Source of the DNA: Flavobacterium sp. SUN052 | GTDB taxonomy: Bacteria > Bacteroidota > Bacteroidia > Flavobacteriales > Flavobacteriaceae | Assembly (NCBI RefSeq): GCF_028867935.1 | Contig: NZ_JAPQNS010000008.1 | Span: forward strand, 349,763-413,762 | Length of the DNA: 64,000 bases | Reading direction: 5' to 3' | Shown: one piece after another, positions 17,653 to 26,671 of the stretch | Layout: every line of letters starts with the position of its first letter | How positions within the stretch are numbered: position 1 is the stretch's first letter | Translations under genes and position numbers: made by a program | The notes under the pieces: model-generated | The model's database searches: none | What the model was told of the DNA's origin: nothing | What the model saw: only the letters and a program-made list of their open reading frames with translations

Positions 17653-20043
17653 ATGTCTTTCGCACGCCTGCTCATCATCCTCACTGCTCACTGTTTACTG
17701 CTCACTGTTAACTGTCAGGCCCAGCGCCCTGTAACGCAAACCATCCGTGGCACCGTAATCGACCAAAGTCTGCAAACGCCCATTCCTGGTGCTACCGTAA
17801 CGATTGTCAGCATAGTTCCTCTTCGGGGAATACTGACCGAAGCCGATGGTAGTTTCCGACTGAGTGATGTTCCAGTTGGTCGGCAAACGGTCAAAATTTC
17901 GTTCGTTGGCTATAAAGATGCCCTGCTGACTAACATTGTGCTGGATGCCGGTAAGGAATTAGTGCTAACCGTTGGGTTGCAGGAATCAGTAGCGCAACTC
18001 TCAGAAGTTACTGTAAAACCAACCATTGAAAAGGATAAACCCCTTAATGAAATGGCGACGGTTTCGGCCCGAACCTTTTCCGTTGAGGAAACCCAGCGGT
18101 TTGCAGCTGCGGTAAACGACCCTGCCCGTATGGCCACGGCCTACGCCGGAGTAATTGGTGCCGATGATGGTAACAACACCATTGTGATTCGGGGCAACGC
18201 GCCCAATGGTTTGCTGTGGCGTATGGAAGGCGTCGAAATTCCGAACCCAAATCACTTTGCCAATGTAGGAGCAGCATCGGGCGGCATCTCGATTCTGAGC
18301 GCCCAATTGCTGGCGAATTCCGATTTTATGACCGGGGCTTTCCCGGCAGAATATGGCAATGCGCTATCAGGCGTTTTTGACCTGAAATTGCGACGCGGTA
18401 ACAACGCCAAACGCGAAAATACTATTCAGGTAGGTGTTTTAGGAATTGATGTATCGAGCGAAGGGCCGTTTTCTAAATCATACAAAGGCTCTTATCTTTT
18501 TAACTACCGCTACTCAACGCTGGGACTATTGTCGCGGATCGGCGTTAACATTGGGCCCGGTGTGACTACGTTTCAGGATTTCTCGTTCAATGTGTATTTG
18601 CCAACCCGCAGGCTCGGTACACTTACGCTGTTTGGTTTTGGTGGACTGAGCAACCAAAACATTGACGCTCAACGCGATTCAACCACCTGGAAAGGCGAGT
18701 ACGACCGCTACGATCAGCGGTTTTATGCCAACACCGGGGCTATTGGCCTTACCCATTCGATCAATATTGGCAAACGTGCTTACCTGAAAACAGTACTCTC
18801 AGCCTCGGGTTTCCGCACGGGTTTCGATGGCAATTACTTGATAAACAGCCGGGAGGCTCAGCCAAGAAACCGTGAATATTATGGTATCAATAAAACAATA
18901 GCCTCATCAACGCTGACCTACAAATTTTCGGCGCAACATACCTTCCGGGTAGGCCTGATCGGCTCGGTTATTGGCTATAATCTCAACCGACAAGATTACA
19001 GCGACTCGTTGCGCGCGCTCGCAACAGTAGTGGATATTACCAATCAAACGACCCAAACACTTCAAGCTTTTGGCCAATGGAATTACCGGCTGACGGATCA
19101 ATTGACAGTCAATGCTGGCCTTCACTATCTCCGACTAGCGCTCAACGGCTCCGACGCCCTCGAACCACGCGGAAGCATCCGGTGGGCTTTCCGACCTAAT
19201 CAGTCAGTTAGCGTTGGGTATGGTTTACATAGTCAGGTGCAGAACCCGGCAACCTATTTTGTGGTGAATCAGCAGCCCGATGGCTCATCGACGTCGCCAA
19301 ACCGGAATCTGGGTTTCACCCGCTCACACCAGGTCGTACTAGCCTATGATTACTCCTTTAACAACGGCCCCGACGGTCGACCACTCCGCCTAAAAGCAGA
19401 AACCTATTACCAATCGCTGTTTGGCATTCCGGTGAGCGCAACCGAGCATTCTTCTTACGCGATTATCAACTCGTTTAGCGGTCAAACAACCGAAGCATTG
19501 CGTAACGCGGGTAAGGGCCGCAACTATGGTGCGGAGTTAACGCTGGAGCAATTTATGTATCGCAATGCGTACTTTTTGTGGTCGTCGTCGTTGTATTGGT
19601 CAGAGTATCAGGGTTCAGATGCAGTTTGGCGAAGCACACGCTGGGATGGCCGTTTTGCCACGAGTTTGCTGGCGGGCAAGGAGTTTATTTTTGGGCAAGC
19701 GTCGGGTCGCAACAATGTACTTGGCTTGAACATCAAATTGACGTACTACGGTGGCTACCGCGACACACCAATTAACCTAGCCGCTTCGCAAGCGCAACAG
19801 GAAACCGTTTACTTCACCCAACAGGCTTTCACCCAAAAGCTCCCCAACTATTTCCGCACCGACGTTCGATTTAGCTGGAAACGCAACCGACCCCGCTCTA
19901 CCCGCACGCTCTCCCTTGATCTGCAAAATGCAACCAATCGCCAGAATGTCTTCAACCGTTATTTCGATGCCACCACCGGCACCACCCGCACCAGTTTCCA
20001 AACCGGCCTGATTCCGGTGTTGAGCTACCGGGTTTCGTTTTGA
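17653..20043 (+). CDS. TonB-dependent receptor with carboxypeptidase-regulatory-like N-terminus
   Basis: This 796-residue outer-membrane receptor has a signal peptide (to about residue 24, NCQAQ), a CarboxypepD_reg-like domain (about 30-115; TIRGTVIDQSLQTPIPGATV), a plug (about 120-250; GNNTIVIRGNAPNGLLWRMEG) and a C-terminal barrel ending SYRVSF. It lacks a SusD partner and is shorter than SusC proteins, so it is a classical single-component receptor of unknown ligand. The hydrophobic core of the signal peptide is encoded by a repetitive ACTGCTCACTGTT-type sequence. Confidence 0.9.
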   Translation: MSFARLLIILTAHCLLLTVNCQAQRPVTQTIRGTVIDQSLQTPIPGATVTIVSIVPLRGILTEADGSFRLSDVPVGRQTVKISFVGYKDALLTNIVLDAGKELVLTVGLQESVAQLSEVTVKPTIEKDKPLNEMATVSARTFSVEETQRFAAAVNDPARMATAYAGVIGADDGNNTIVIRGNAPNGLLWRMEGVEIPNPNHFANVGAASGGISILSAQLLANSDFMTGAFPAEYGNALSGVFDLKLRRGNNAKRENTIQVGVLGIDVSSEGPFSKSYKGSYLFNYRYSTLGLLSRIGVNIGPGVTTFQDFSFNVYLPTRRLGTLTLFGFGGLSNQNIDAQRDSTTWKGEYDRYDQRFYANTGAIGLTHSINIGKRAYLKTVLSASGFRTGFDGNYLINSREAQPRNREYYGINKTIASSTLTYKFSAQHTFRVGLIGSVIGYNLNRQDYSDSLRALATVVDITNQTTQTLQAFGQWNYRLTDQLTVNAGLHYLRLALNGSDALEPRGSIRWAFRPNQSVSVGYGLHSQVQNPATYFVVNQQPDGSSTSPNRNLGFTRSHQVVLAYDYSFNNGPDGRPLRLKAETYYQSLFGIPVSATEHSSYAIINSFSGQTTEALRNAGKGRNYGAELTLEQFMYRNAYFLWSSSLYWSEYQGSDAVWRSTRWDGRFATSLLAGKEFIFGQASGRNNVLGLNIKLTYYGGYRDTPINLAASQAQQETVYFTQQAFTQKLPNYFRTDVRFSWKRNRPRSTRTLSLDLQNATNRQNVFNRYFDATTGTTRTSFQTGLIPVLSYRVSF
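17683..17715 (+). repeat. ACTGCTCACTG repeat inside a signal-peptide coding region
   Basis: Two tandem, slightly diverged copies of an ACTGCTCACTGTT unit make up much of the signal-peptide sequence of the receptor gene. The reverse-complement word CAGTGAGCAG occurs twice in the intergenic gap at 47938-47971, which points to a dispersed repeat family. Confidence 0.6.
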
Positions 20044-20053
20044 GAAAGTGGCA

Positions 20054-20132
20054 CTGGATATTAGATATTGGACGTTAGACTAAAGCCTTATCTTTGGGGT
20101 ACTTCGTCTAAAATCCATTGTCCAATATCCAG
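20054..20132 (+). terminator. Long imperfect hairpin after the TonB-dependent receptor
   Basis: Arms 20054-20080 and 20106-20132 pair at 22 of 27 positions (three of the others are G-T type), with a 25-nt loop. It is placed between two plus-strand genes, so it probably terminates the receptor transcript or is a repeat element. Confidence 0.6.
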
Positions 20133-20143
20133 CGTTTATTTTC

Positions 20144-21214
20144 ATGACCGAACAAAGCAAAACATTCCTGTACGAATACCTTAATAATGCCTCCCCTACC
20201 GGCTTCGAGTCGTCGGGACAGCAAATATGGCTCAACTACCTAAAGCCTTATATCGACGAATATCTCGTGGATACCTACGGCACAGCAGTGGGCATCATAG
20301 GGCCGGGCAAAGACTATAAAGTCGTGATTGAAGCTCACTCCGATGAGATTTCGTGGTTCGTAAACTACATCTCTGACGATGGCTACCTATACGTGCGACG
20401 CAACGGTGGCTCCGATGCCGTTATTGCACCGTCGATGCGGGTAAATCTCCATACTAAAAAGGGCGTGGTGACGGGCATTTTTGGCTGGCCTGCCATTCAC
20501 GTACGCGACCTCGCAAAAGACACGGCCCCCAAAGTAACCGACCTATTTATTGACGTGGGAGCTGCCACCAAAGCCGAGGTCGAGGAAATGGGGATTCACG
20601 TCGGGACGGTTTGCACGTTTGTGGACGGGCTGACCGAAATGAATGATCGCTATTACGTAGGCCGGGCGCTCGACAACCGCATGGGCGGGTTTATGATTGC
20701 TGAAGTAGCCCGGCAGTTGAAAGAAAACAACATCGAACTACCGTTTACGCTGTACATTGTCAACGCCGTACAGGAAGAAATTGGCCTTCGCGGGGCCGAG
20801 ATGATTGCCCGTCGACTCAAACCCGATCTGGCTATCTGCACCGACGTAACCCACGACACTCAGTCGCCCAAATACGACAAAAAAGAACAGGGTGACCTTA
20901 AGTGTGGCGAAGGTCCGGTGCTATGTTATGGTCCGGCCGTTCAAAACAACCTGCTCGATTTCATGATCGACGTGGCTAATCAAAAGGAGATTGCGTTTCA
21001 GCGGCAAGCCGTAAGCCGCTCTACCGGCACTGATACAGATGCCTTTGCCTATGCAGCCGAGGGGGTTGCCTCAGCGCTGATTTCGCTACCGCTCAAATAC
21101 ATGCATACAACCGTTGAAACCGTCCATAAAAACGATGTAGAAGGCGTTATCAAACTCATGTATGAGGTGTTGTTAACTCTCAAAGGCAACGAGGACTTCC
21201 GATATATTAAGTAA
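20144..21214 (+). CDS. M42-family metallo-aminopeptidase
   Basis: This 356-residue cytoplasmic zinc/cobalt aminopeptidase belongs to the glutamyl aminopeptidase/FrvX group. Metal and catalytic motifs are in order: IEAHSDEIS (HxD), GRALDNRMGG (bridging Asp), VQEEIGLRGA (catalytic Glu-Glu), ICTDVTHD and the terminal YMHTTVETVHKND His. These enzymes form large self-compartmentalised complexes that trim peptides. Length is normal. ATG at 20144 lies just after a hairpin, so the gene is probably transcribed on its own. Confidence 0.94.
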   Translation: MTEQSKTFLYEYLNNASPTGFESSGQQIWLNYLKPYIDEYLVDTYGTAVGIIGPGKDYKVVIEAHSDEISWFVNYISDDGYLYVRRNGGSDAVIAPSMRVNLHTKKGVVTGIFGWPAIHVRDLAKDTAPKVTDLFIDVGAATKAEVEEMGIHVGTVCTFVDGLTEMNDRYYVGRALDNRMGGFMIAEVARQLKENNIELPFTLYIVNAVQEEIGLRGAEMIARRLKPDLAICTDVTHDTQSPKYDKKEQGDLKCGEGPVLCYGPAVQNNLLDFMIDVANQKEIAFQRQAVSRSTGTDTDAFAYAAEGVASALISLPLKYMHTTVETVHKNDVEGVIKLMYEVLLTLKGNEDFRYIK

Positions 21215-21231
21215 CGAGTTCGTTATCGAAA

Positions 21232-21288
21232 GGTTGAAGGCTGCTGATAATGGCTGATTTAGATCATTTTCCGCAGCCTTCCGCCTTT
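21232..21288 (+). terminator. Terminator-like hairpin after the M42 peptidase
   Basis: GAAGGCTGC (21236-21244) pairs with GCAGCCTTC (21273-21281), with further pairing at the base, and is followed on the plus strand by CCGCCTTTTAG. It lies in the gap between convergent genes. Confidence 0.6.
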
Positions 21289-21308
21289 TAGCATTACCAA
21301 CGCCGATT

Positions 21309-21911
21309 TTATTTAGGAAAGCCCGGGCTTGTTTTTACCTCTTCTATTTGCTGACGATGGCGTTCGCTGTGGGCGGCAAGTAGTAATAGGGCCTGATAAG
21401 TATCCAAAAGCCCCATCGGATGCTTCCAATAATGTGTTCGTAACTCCTCGGGGGTCGTCTTAAGGTACTCAATCGTTTTGTCCCGTTGCTGGACAAACGT
21501 TTGCAACGCAGCATCAGTAGTTGGGAATTTGCCCGATGGTTTCAACACTTCGGGAGCGTTAGCTTTACCACTCCGATTCGTCATCAGACTCACTACCTCC
21601 TCATCCGTAAGTTTGACTTCACCACGGCGGCTGGCATCAGCAGGGCCCTGCGCGGCTCCCTGTTGCCAGTTGAAAATATCTACTTCGGATAACGCAATGT
21701 GTTCCAGACAATCGGCAATTGACCAACGCGTTGGGTCGGCCTTGAAAGCCAATTGAGCAGACGACAATCCAGTCACGCTTTTCAGAACGGCGGCTTTCGT
21801 CTTCTGAAACAAATCAATCGCTTTGGTGCGTTCGGCTGCCGTGAGTGGCTGGGCTAGGGTAGGCAGCGCGATCAAAATCGCCAGGGTGGTAATGAGCCAG
21901 TTCTTTTTCAT
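21309..21911 (-). CDS. Exported DinB-like four-helix-bundle protein
   Basis: The 200-residue protein from ATG 21911 (MKKNWLITTLAILIALPTLAQ) has a clear signal peptide and then a DinB_2-type bundle: RTKAIDLFQKTKAAVLKSV, WSIADCLEHIALSE (first His of the metal triad) and a C-terminal YQALLLLAAHSERHRQQIEEV (His positions of the triad; residues about 170-190). DinB-like proteins are often thiol-dependent transferases or of unknown function; this one would act in the periplasm. An upstream Met at 21932 is less likely. Confidence 0.85.
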   Translation of the reverse strand: MKKNWLITTLAILIALPTLAQPLTAAERTKAIDLFQKTKAAVLKSVTGLSSAQLAFKADPTRWSIADCLEHIALSEVDIFNWQQGAAQGPADASRRGEVKLTDEEVVSLMTNRSGKANAPEVLKPSGKFPTTDAALQTFVQQRDKTIEYLKTTPEELRTHYWKHPMGLLDTYQALLLLAAHSERHRQQIEEVKTSPGFPK

Positions 21912-21952
21912 GTGGTGTACAATACTGATCAAGGTTTAGGCCACTTCACAAC

Positions 21953-23020
21953 TCAAAAACCTACTTTCGCTACGTCACCCCGATCGCCGGAAACGGTTTG
22001 ATCTTCGAGGTTAAAGATGTCGGCTAGTGTCATTGCCGAGGTAGTGCGATGGTCGTGGCCAAGCATTTCCAGAAGCAGATTGGCTTTGTTGCTCGCGAGT
22101 TTTCCGAAGGCATAATCGACCATCAGGCGACCCTTTCTGAGCAGCGCTTTATCCAGCAAATTCTTACTGGCATTAAACGTCGCAATCACCTGAATATGCA
22201 TGCAATCGGCTAACAGGCCATCCGTCAGGTTTAAGATGTTCGATACACTGTTGGTATCCCCGCCAGCTTCACGGGATTGCAGAATCCGCTCGGCATCCTC
22301 AATAATCAGGACCGATTCGCGGTGGTCGAGTAAGAACGGAATGAACTCTGGAGCAGTGAGGAAGTTGGTCATGTAAGGTGGCAAAATCAGCATGTCCTTT
22401 TTGACCAGCGAACTCAGCAGTTTGATATAGGTTGTTTTACCCGTTCCCGGCTCGCCGTGGAGCAACACCAATCCCTTCGATTTAGGAGTTTGCAGGAGGT
22501 TCACCAATCGCTCGTGCACCGCCGGGAAATCGTCATTATAGTGCAGATCAATGTCGATGTTTGGCGGTGTTATCTCCACACGCTCGGTATGAAGGCCACC
22601 CAAGCCACTTTGAATCAGATAGATGTGCGTCTGATTGTCCTCGTGAACATACTTGTGGTCGTATATTCCCTCAAGCAGGGCGCGCATCATTGCCTCATCG
22701 CGGTATAACCCCTGCAACCGGCAAAACCGGTCGCCCAGAATCTCTACTTTCAACAATACTCCGTCGGTATGGTGATAGATCTGTTCGGCCTTATGCCACC
22801 CGCTTTCATTGAGCCGGAACGAGGTATTAACAGGCATAAACTGACGAGCTTCGAGCAACTCCCGAATGGTTGGCCTAAAATCGTCGCTGAAATAAACGTA
22901 ATTAGGGTACTGACCGTACGTCTGCACGAAAAACGGTGCTAACGGAAACTCCCGTTCCAGATCATTAGGAATATACAAATTCTGAATTGTTGCGGAGGAA
23001 GCCGTTGGACTGTCGTTCAT
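21953..23020 (-). CDS. AAA-family ATPase of unknown role, linked to PorP/SprF
   Basis: This protein of about 355 residues has an N-terminal half (about 1-175) that I do not recognise and a C-terminal AAA module: Walker A HGEPGTGKTT (about 188-197), Walker B ESVLIIEDAE (about 241-250), a sensor segment IQVIATFNAS and an Arg-containing KALLRKGRL (arginine-finger/sensor region). Its start is ATG 23020, 24 bp after the PorP/SprF stop; a TTG at 23047 would overlap that stop as TTGA. The tight spacing indicates one transcript with the upstream membrane-protein gene. The fold resembles Bcs1/FtsH-like AAA modules without a protease domain. The function is unknown. Confidence 0.8.
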   Translation of the reverse strand: MNDSPTASSATIQNLYIPNDLEREFPLAPFFVQTYGQYPNYVYFSDDFRPTIRELLEARQFMPVNTSFRLNESGWHKAEQIYHHTDGVLLKVEILGDRFCRLQGLYRDEAMMRALLEGIYDHKYVHEDNQTHIYLIQSGLGGLHTERVEITPPNIDIDLHYNDDFPAVHERLVNLLQTPKSKGLVLLHGEPGTGKTTYIKLLSSLVKKDMLILPPYMTNFLTAPEFIPFLLDHRESVLIIEDAERILQSREAGGDTNSVSNILNLTDGLLADCMHIQVIATFNASKNLLDKALLRKGRLMVDYAFGKLASNKANLLLEMLGHDHRTTSAMTLADIFNLEDQTVSGDRGDVAKVGF

Positions 23021-23043
23021 CCAGTGGAAAGAGTGTTGCTGTT

Positions 23044-23967
23044 TCAAAACGTAAACCCTTCTAAGTTTGGGGTATACCGAAACAAAAGTTCGATTACACC
23101 TTTCTGGTAGGTATTGACAGGGGCTTCGGGTGTCTGGGTATTATACGTAATACCAACCCGGATTGGATTGGCCAGCTGATACTCGGCCGACACCTGAAAG
23201 TAATTCAACGGCGTATAGCCCAAACTGTTGCGCCGATACGACAGCCCAATTCCAAATTTTTCCTGAAACCAAGCCTTGGCGTTAAAATCCGTTCCGAGCG
23301 GCTTGCCTTTGGCCTGCGTTACTAAAATAGATGGATACAACACTAACTCCTCCATGGGTTCGAGTTTAGTGCCAACATGCACAAACAAAGGCCGTGTTGA
23401 TTGGAACACTTGTATGCCCGCCAATGCATATTGTTTGCTGAGAAATTCGGGCATCGACACGCCACCAAAAAATGTATCAGACTGGTAGTATACGCCAAAA
23501 CCAACGCTAGGGAATGCTTTATTGACTACTGACAGCAGGTCGCCGACCGGTAGAAAGCTAACTCCACCCGTTGCGCCAACAGACATGCTGGCTTCGTTAG
23601 GAAGATCCATCCAATAGGCGGCACTGGCATATACACCAGTTGTGCTATACGCTCCCAGGCGATCGTTAAGGGCTTGTAGACCAAGCCCAATTTTGGCGTT
23701 TGCGACGGCTCCATCCATTGCCAGACTCTGCGTAACGGGTGACCCTCCACCACCCCGTAATGCCTGCCCTTGCCCCAGGTTAAACATTTTCCGCCGAAAA
23801 ATAGCTGATAAGTGCATCGTCTCCCGATTACCGGTATAAGCGGGGTTGATGGACATCGGATTCATTTGATACTGGTAGTAAAGTACTTCTTTCTGAGCAA
23901 CTGCTTCAGAAACAAAGGTTACCATACCCACGATCAACAGGGCAATATGACTGTATAATTTACGCAT
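23044..23967 (-). CDS. PorP/SprF-family type IX secretion membrane protein
   Basis: This 307-residue outer-membrane barrel of the PorP/SprF family has a signal peptide (to about 24, EAVAQ), the family opening YYQYQMNPMSINPAYTGNRE (about 30-49) and repeated beta-strands with SLAMDGAV and VGFGVYYQS-like segments. Family members help secrete or anchor particular T9SS substrates; SprF does this for the SprB adhesin. It follows a PorE-like gene (with a hairpin between) and precedes an AAA ATPase gene. No adhesin gene is directly next to this copy, so its client may be the giant adhesin upstream or a distant protein. Confidence 0.9.
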   Translation of the reverse strand: MRKLYSHIALLIVGMVTFVSEAVAQKEVLYYQYQMNPMSINPAYTGNRETMHLSAIFRRKMFNLGQGQALRGGGGSPVTQSLAMDGAVANAKIGLGLQALNDRLGAYSTTGVYASAAYWMDLPNEASMSVGATGGVSFLPVGDLLSVVNKAFPSVGFGVYYQSDTFFGGVSMPEFLSKQYALAGIQVFQSTRPLFVHVGTKLEPMEELVLYPSILVTQAKGKPLGTDFNAKAWFQEKFGIGLSYRRNSLGYTPLNYFQVSAEYQLANPIRVGITYNTQTPEAPVNTYQKGVIELLFRYTPNLEGFTF

Positions 23968-24032
23968 AAGAAGCGAGCTAATATGTCCGAAAATTCGCCT
24001 TTCAAGGCCAATTTTCCTATTTATAAATCAAT

Positions 24033-24109
24033 AAAGAGCGAAAGAATGAACGGGTGGATGACGCATCTATTGCTCATGTGTCATCCACCCGTTCACTCTT
24101 TCGCTCTTT
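24033..24109 (-). terminator. Long hairpin between PorE-like and PorP/SprF genes
   Basis: Arms 24033-24066 and 24076-24109 pair over 34 bp with two G-T type exceptions and a 9-nt loop. It lies 20 bp beyond the PorE-like stop, so it could end or weaken transcription before the downstream porP/ATPase pair. There is no strong U-tract. Confidence 0.7.
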
Positions 24110-24129
24110 TACTCGTTCACTCTTTAGTC

Positions 24130-26538
24130 TTACTCAATCGTTAATATCTTAACCTCGGTCCGGCGGTTTTGCTGATGTTCTTCCTCCGAACAGTTCACGC
24201 CATCTTTGCACTGATTCACCAGCAGGTCTTCGCCATAGCCTTTTGCAATCAGTCGACTGGCTTTAATTCCCTTCGATTTCAAATAGGCAATGGCCGCTTT
24301 AGCCCGATTGGCCGACAACGTTTTGTTGTACTTGGCGCTCGACCGGCTGTCGGTGTGCGACCGCATTTCGATCTTCATGGCCGGGTACTTTTTCAACAGT
24401 TCGACGAGTTTATCCATCTCTACGGCTGCATCAGGGCGAATTGCAAACTTGTTCAGGTCATAGTAGATATTATCGACTTTAATTACGTCGCCTTTTTTGA
24501 ACATAGTCAGGTCAGGAATACCCGTCCCTTCTTTCTTGATCTTGCTGCCCACTGTACCCATGTTGTCTTTCATGGCTTCGAGTGAATAGTCACAACCAGG
24601 CACCGTAGAGAAGGTATAGTAACCATCTTCGCCGGTTGTTACCTCCTGCGTAGTTCCATCGCATTCGTTGCGCAATACCACCTTCACACCAACAATGGGC
24701 AGTTTATCGGTTTGGGTAGTTACCCGGCCCCGAAGCTGGTTGTTAACAATAGCTGGGGCAGGTCCGGTTACAACACGTGGTTTATCGAGCAGAATTTCCA
24801 ACCGGGTGGGCTGATCGTCCTGCAAATCGCGGGTCGAGAAACCAATTTTGTTGTCGATATAGCCCTCAGTACTGGCCCGGAACCGAAACTCGTTGTCAGC
24901 ATCCAAACACATTCTGACATTGCCGAGCGAATCCGTTTTAAGCTCACGCTGGTCGGTAGCGTTGTCTGCATTTTCAACGGCTAACTGCGCATTCGCCAGG
25001 GGTGTTTTCGACTGGGCATCAATTACGGCAACCAACAGTTCACGACATGGATACAGCGGTCCCTCCCGCTTGAAGCGGTAGATGTCGTCGTCGGCACCGC
25101 CGTTTTTGCGGTTACTGCTGAAATAGCCGCCTTTGCGTTCGCCATCGGTTACGATACCAAAATCATCTTTGTTGGAGTTGATTGGCTCACCCAAATTCTG
25201 AACCAGTTTTGCCGATAAGCCATCATCATTCATCGGCGCGTAGAACAAGTCCAGATCGCCGAGGCCCGCGTGGCCATCCGACGAGAAATACAGGTTGTTT
25301 TTCTCATCGACAAACGGGAATAACTCGTTGCCTTTGGTATTCACCGTAGGGCCAAGGTTTACGGCTTTTCCCCAGCGGTCCTTTTCCCAGCGAGCCACAT
25401 AAATATCTGTCCCACCAAAACCGCCCGGCATATCCGAGACAAAGTACAGCAATTGGTCGATGTGCCCCAGCGCCGGGTGTCCGGTCGAGTATTCGTTGCT
25501 GTTGAAGGCCATTTCTTCGGGCTCTTTCCAGGTGCCGTTGATCTGTTGGGCCGTATACAGTTTCAGTTTATTGATACCATCCGACGATTCGCGGTATTTG
25601 CCATCGGTGTAGTTATTCCGGGTAAAAATCACCCGCGATCCATCCTTGGTAAATGTGGCTGGTCCTTCGTGGTATTTGGTATTCAGCGATTGGCTAAACC
25701 GGGCCGATTCTGTGATGGGTTTGTCTTCGTAACCCAGTCCCTCGTTTACGTTGGTTCCCCCGTAATACCCCACCGTGCGGGAGTCATTGGAGGTAGGCGG
25801 GGTATAATCATCCCGGCCCAGCAATCGAACCGCCCGTTTGTCTTTGGGTGCTTTGGTTGGTTTTGAACCGCCCAGGGTTGCGGTTTTAGCAGCTTTCACG
25901 CTCTTGCGTTCGGGCATGTAATACAGATCCAGAAATGGTGTGTTGTTCCAGTTAAAAACCCGTTTGGTGCCACCGCCTTCATTGCGCTGAGCCGATACAA
26001 ACACCAGACCATCCTTGTACAACATGGGGCTGAATTCGGCTTTTGTCGAGTTGATATTCAGAAAATCGACTTTGTAACTGCCCGCATTTCGCGACAGCAC
26101 GCTCACATCGCGGTACAGTTTAGAGAACATGGGACCACGAGTATCTTCTTTCTGTACACTGTTGTATTTTTCGTACGCTTCCTGAGCCTCTTTGTATTTA
26201 CCGTTACTGGCCAGCGCTTGGGCAAAGTAGAGGTAGCACTGCACGTACTCGGCAGGCAGGTCGCCATCGGCAATCAGCTCGCGGTACACGCGTTCGGCAC
26301 CCTGCATGTCGCGTACTTGCCGGTAGCTATACCCCAGTTTAGCACGGGCTGCCCGCACTTCGGCTTTTGTAACAACAGAATTGTTCTGCAAAGCCTGTTC
26401 ATAAAGATCGGCCGCTTTGGAATAGGCCAGCAAGTCGAACTGACGATCGGCCTGTTTCACGATTGCCTGCGAAAATGCCGGGGCAGCTGCCAGCAGTCCG
26501 AGCCAAAGGCAAAGCGTGTTTGTAGTAGTACGTGACAT
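24130..26538 (-). CDS. PorE-like TPR/PD40/OmpA protein
   Basis: This 802-residue envelope protein has a signal peptide (to about 25, AFSQA), TPR-like helices (about 28-150), PD40 beta-propeller repeats (about 160-500; ARFSQSLNTKYHEGPATFTK and YFVSDMPGGFGGTDIYVARW are examples), two carboxypeptidase-regulatory-like beta domains (about 505-590 and 610-680) and a C-terminal OmpA/peptidoglycan-binding domain (about 690-800; MRSHTDSRSS and LSANRAKAAIAYL). This domain order is that of PorE, which connects the type IX secretion machinery to peptidoglycan. It is the third gene after the giant adhesin and PorP/SprF. The domain assignment is firm; the PorE-like role is inferred from architecture and context. 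Confidence 0.88.
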   Translation of the reverse strand: MSRTTTNTLCLWLGLLAAAPAFSQAIVKQADRQFDLLAYSKAADLYEQALQNNSVVTKAEVRAARAKLGYSYRQVRDMQGAERVYRELIADGDLPAEYVQCYLYFAQALASNGKYKEAQEAYEKYNSVQKEDTRGPMFSKLYRDVSVLSRNAGSYKVDFLNINSTKAEFSPMLYKDGLVFVSAQRNEGGGTKRVFNWNNTPFLDLYYMPERKSVKAAKTATLGGSKPTKAPKDKRAVRLLGRDDYTPPTSNDSRTVGYYGGTNVNEGLGYEDKPITESARFSQSLNTKYHEGPATFTKDGSRVIFTRNNYTDGKYRESSDGINKLKLYTAQQINGTWKEPEEMAFNSNEYSTGHPALGHIDQLLYFVSDMPGGFGGTDIYVARWEKDRWGKAVNLGPTVNTKGNELFPFVDEKNNLYFSSDGHAGLGDLDLFYAPMNDDGLSAKLVQNLGEPINSNKDDFGIVTDGERKGGYFSSNRKNGGADDDIYRFKREGPLYPCRELLVAVIDAQSKTPLANAQLAVENADNATDQRELKTDSLGNVRMCLDADNEFRFRASTEGYIDNKIGFSTRDLQDDQPTRLEILLDKPRVVTGPAPAIVNNQLRGRVTTQTDKLPIVGVKVVLRNECDGTTQEVTTGEDGYYTFSTVPGCDYSLEAMKDNMGTVGSKIKKEGTGIPDLTMFKKGDVIKVDNIYYDLNKFAIRPDAAVEMDKLVELLKKYPAMKIEMRSHTDSRSSAKYNKTLSANRAKAAIAYLKSKGIKASRLIAKGYGEDLLVNQCKDGVNCSEEEHQQNRRTEVKILTIE

Positions 26539-26590
26539 ACGTGTTAGTAGTATAAGGCTGTATCAGCGCTACGTCAAAATATTGGGCAAC

Positions 26591-26643
26591 AAAAAGGGTA
26601 TATTCCCAACGGAGCCGTTAAAGTCTCAGTAGTGAATATACCC
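26591..26643 (-). terminator. Intrinsic terminator after PorP/SprF
   Basis: GGGTATATTC (26596-26605) pairs perfectly with GAATATACCC (26634-26643) and is followed on the minus strand by TTTTTGTTG. It lies in the 133-bp gap after the SprF-like gene. Confidence 0.8.
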
Positions 26644-26671
26644 GAGTGGAGCAAAAAGTGCGCCGGAAATC

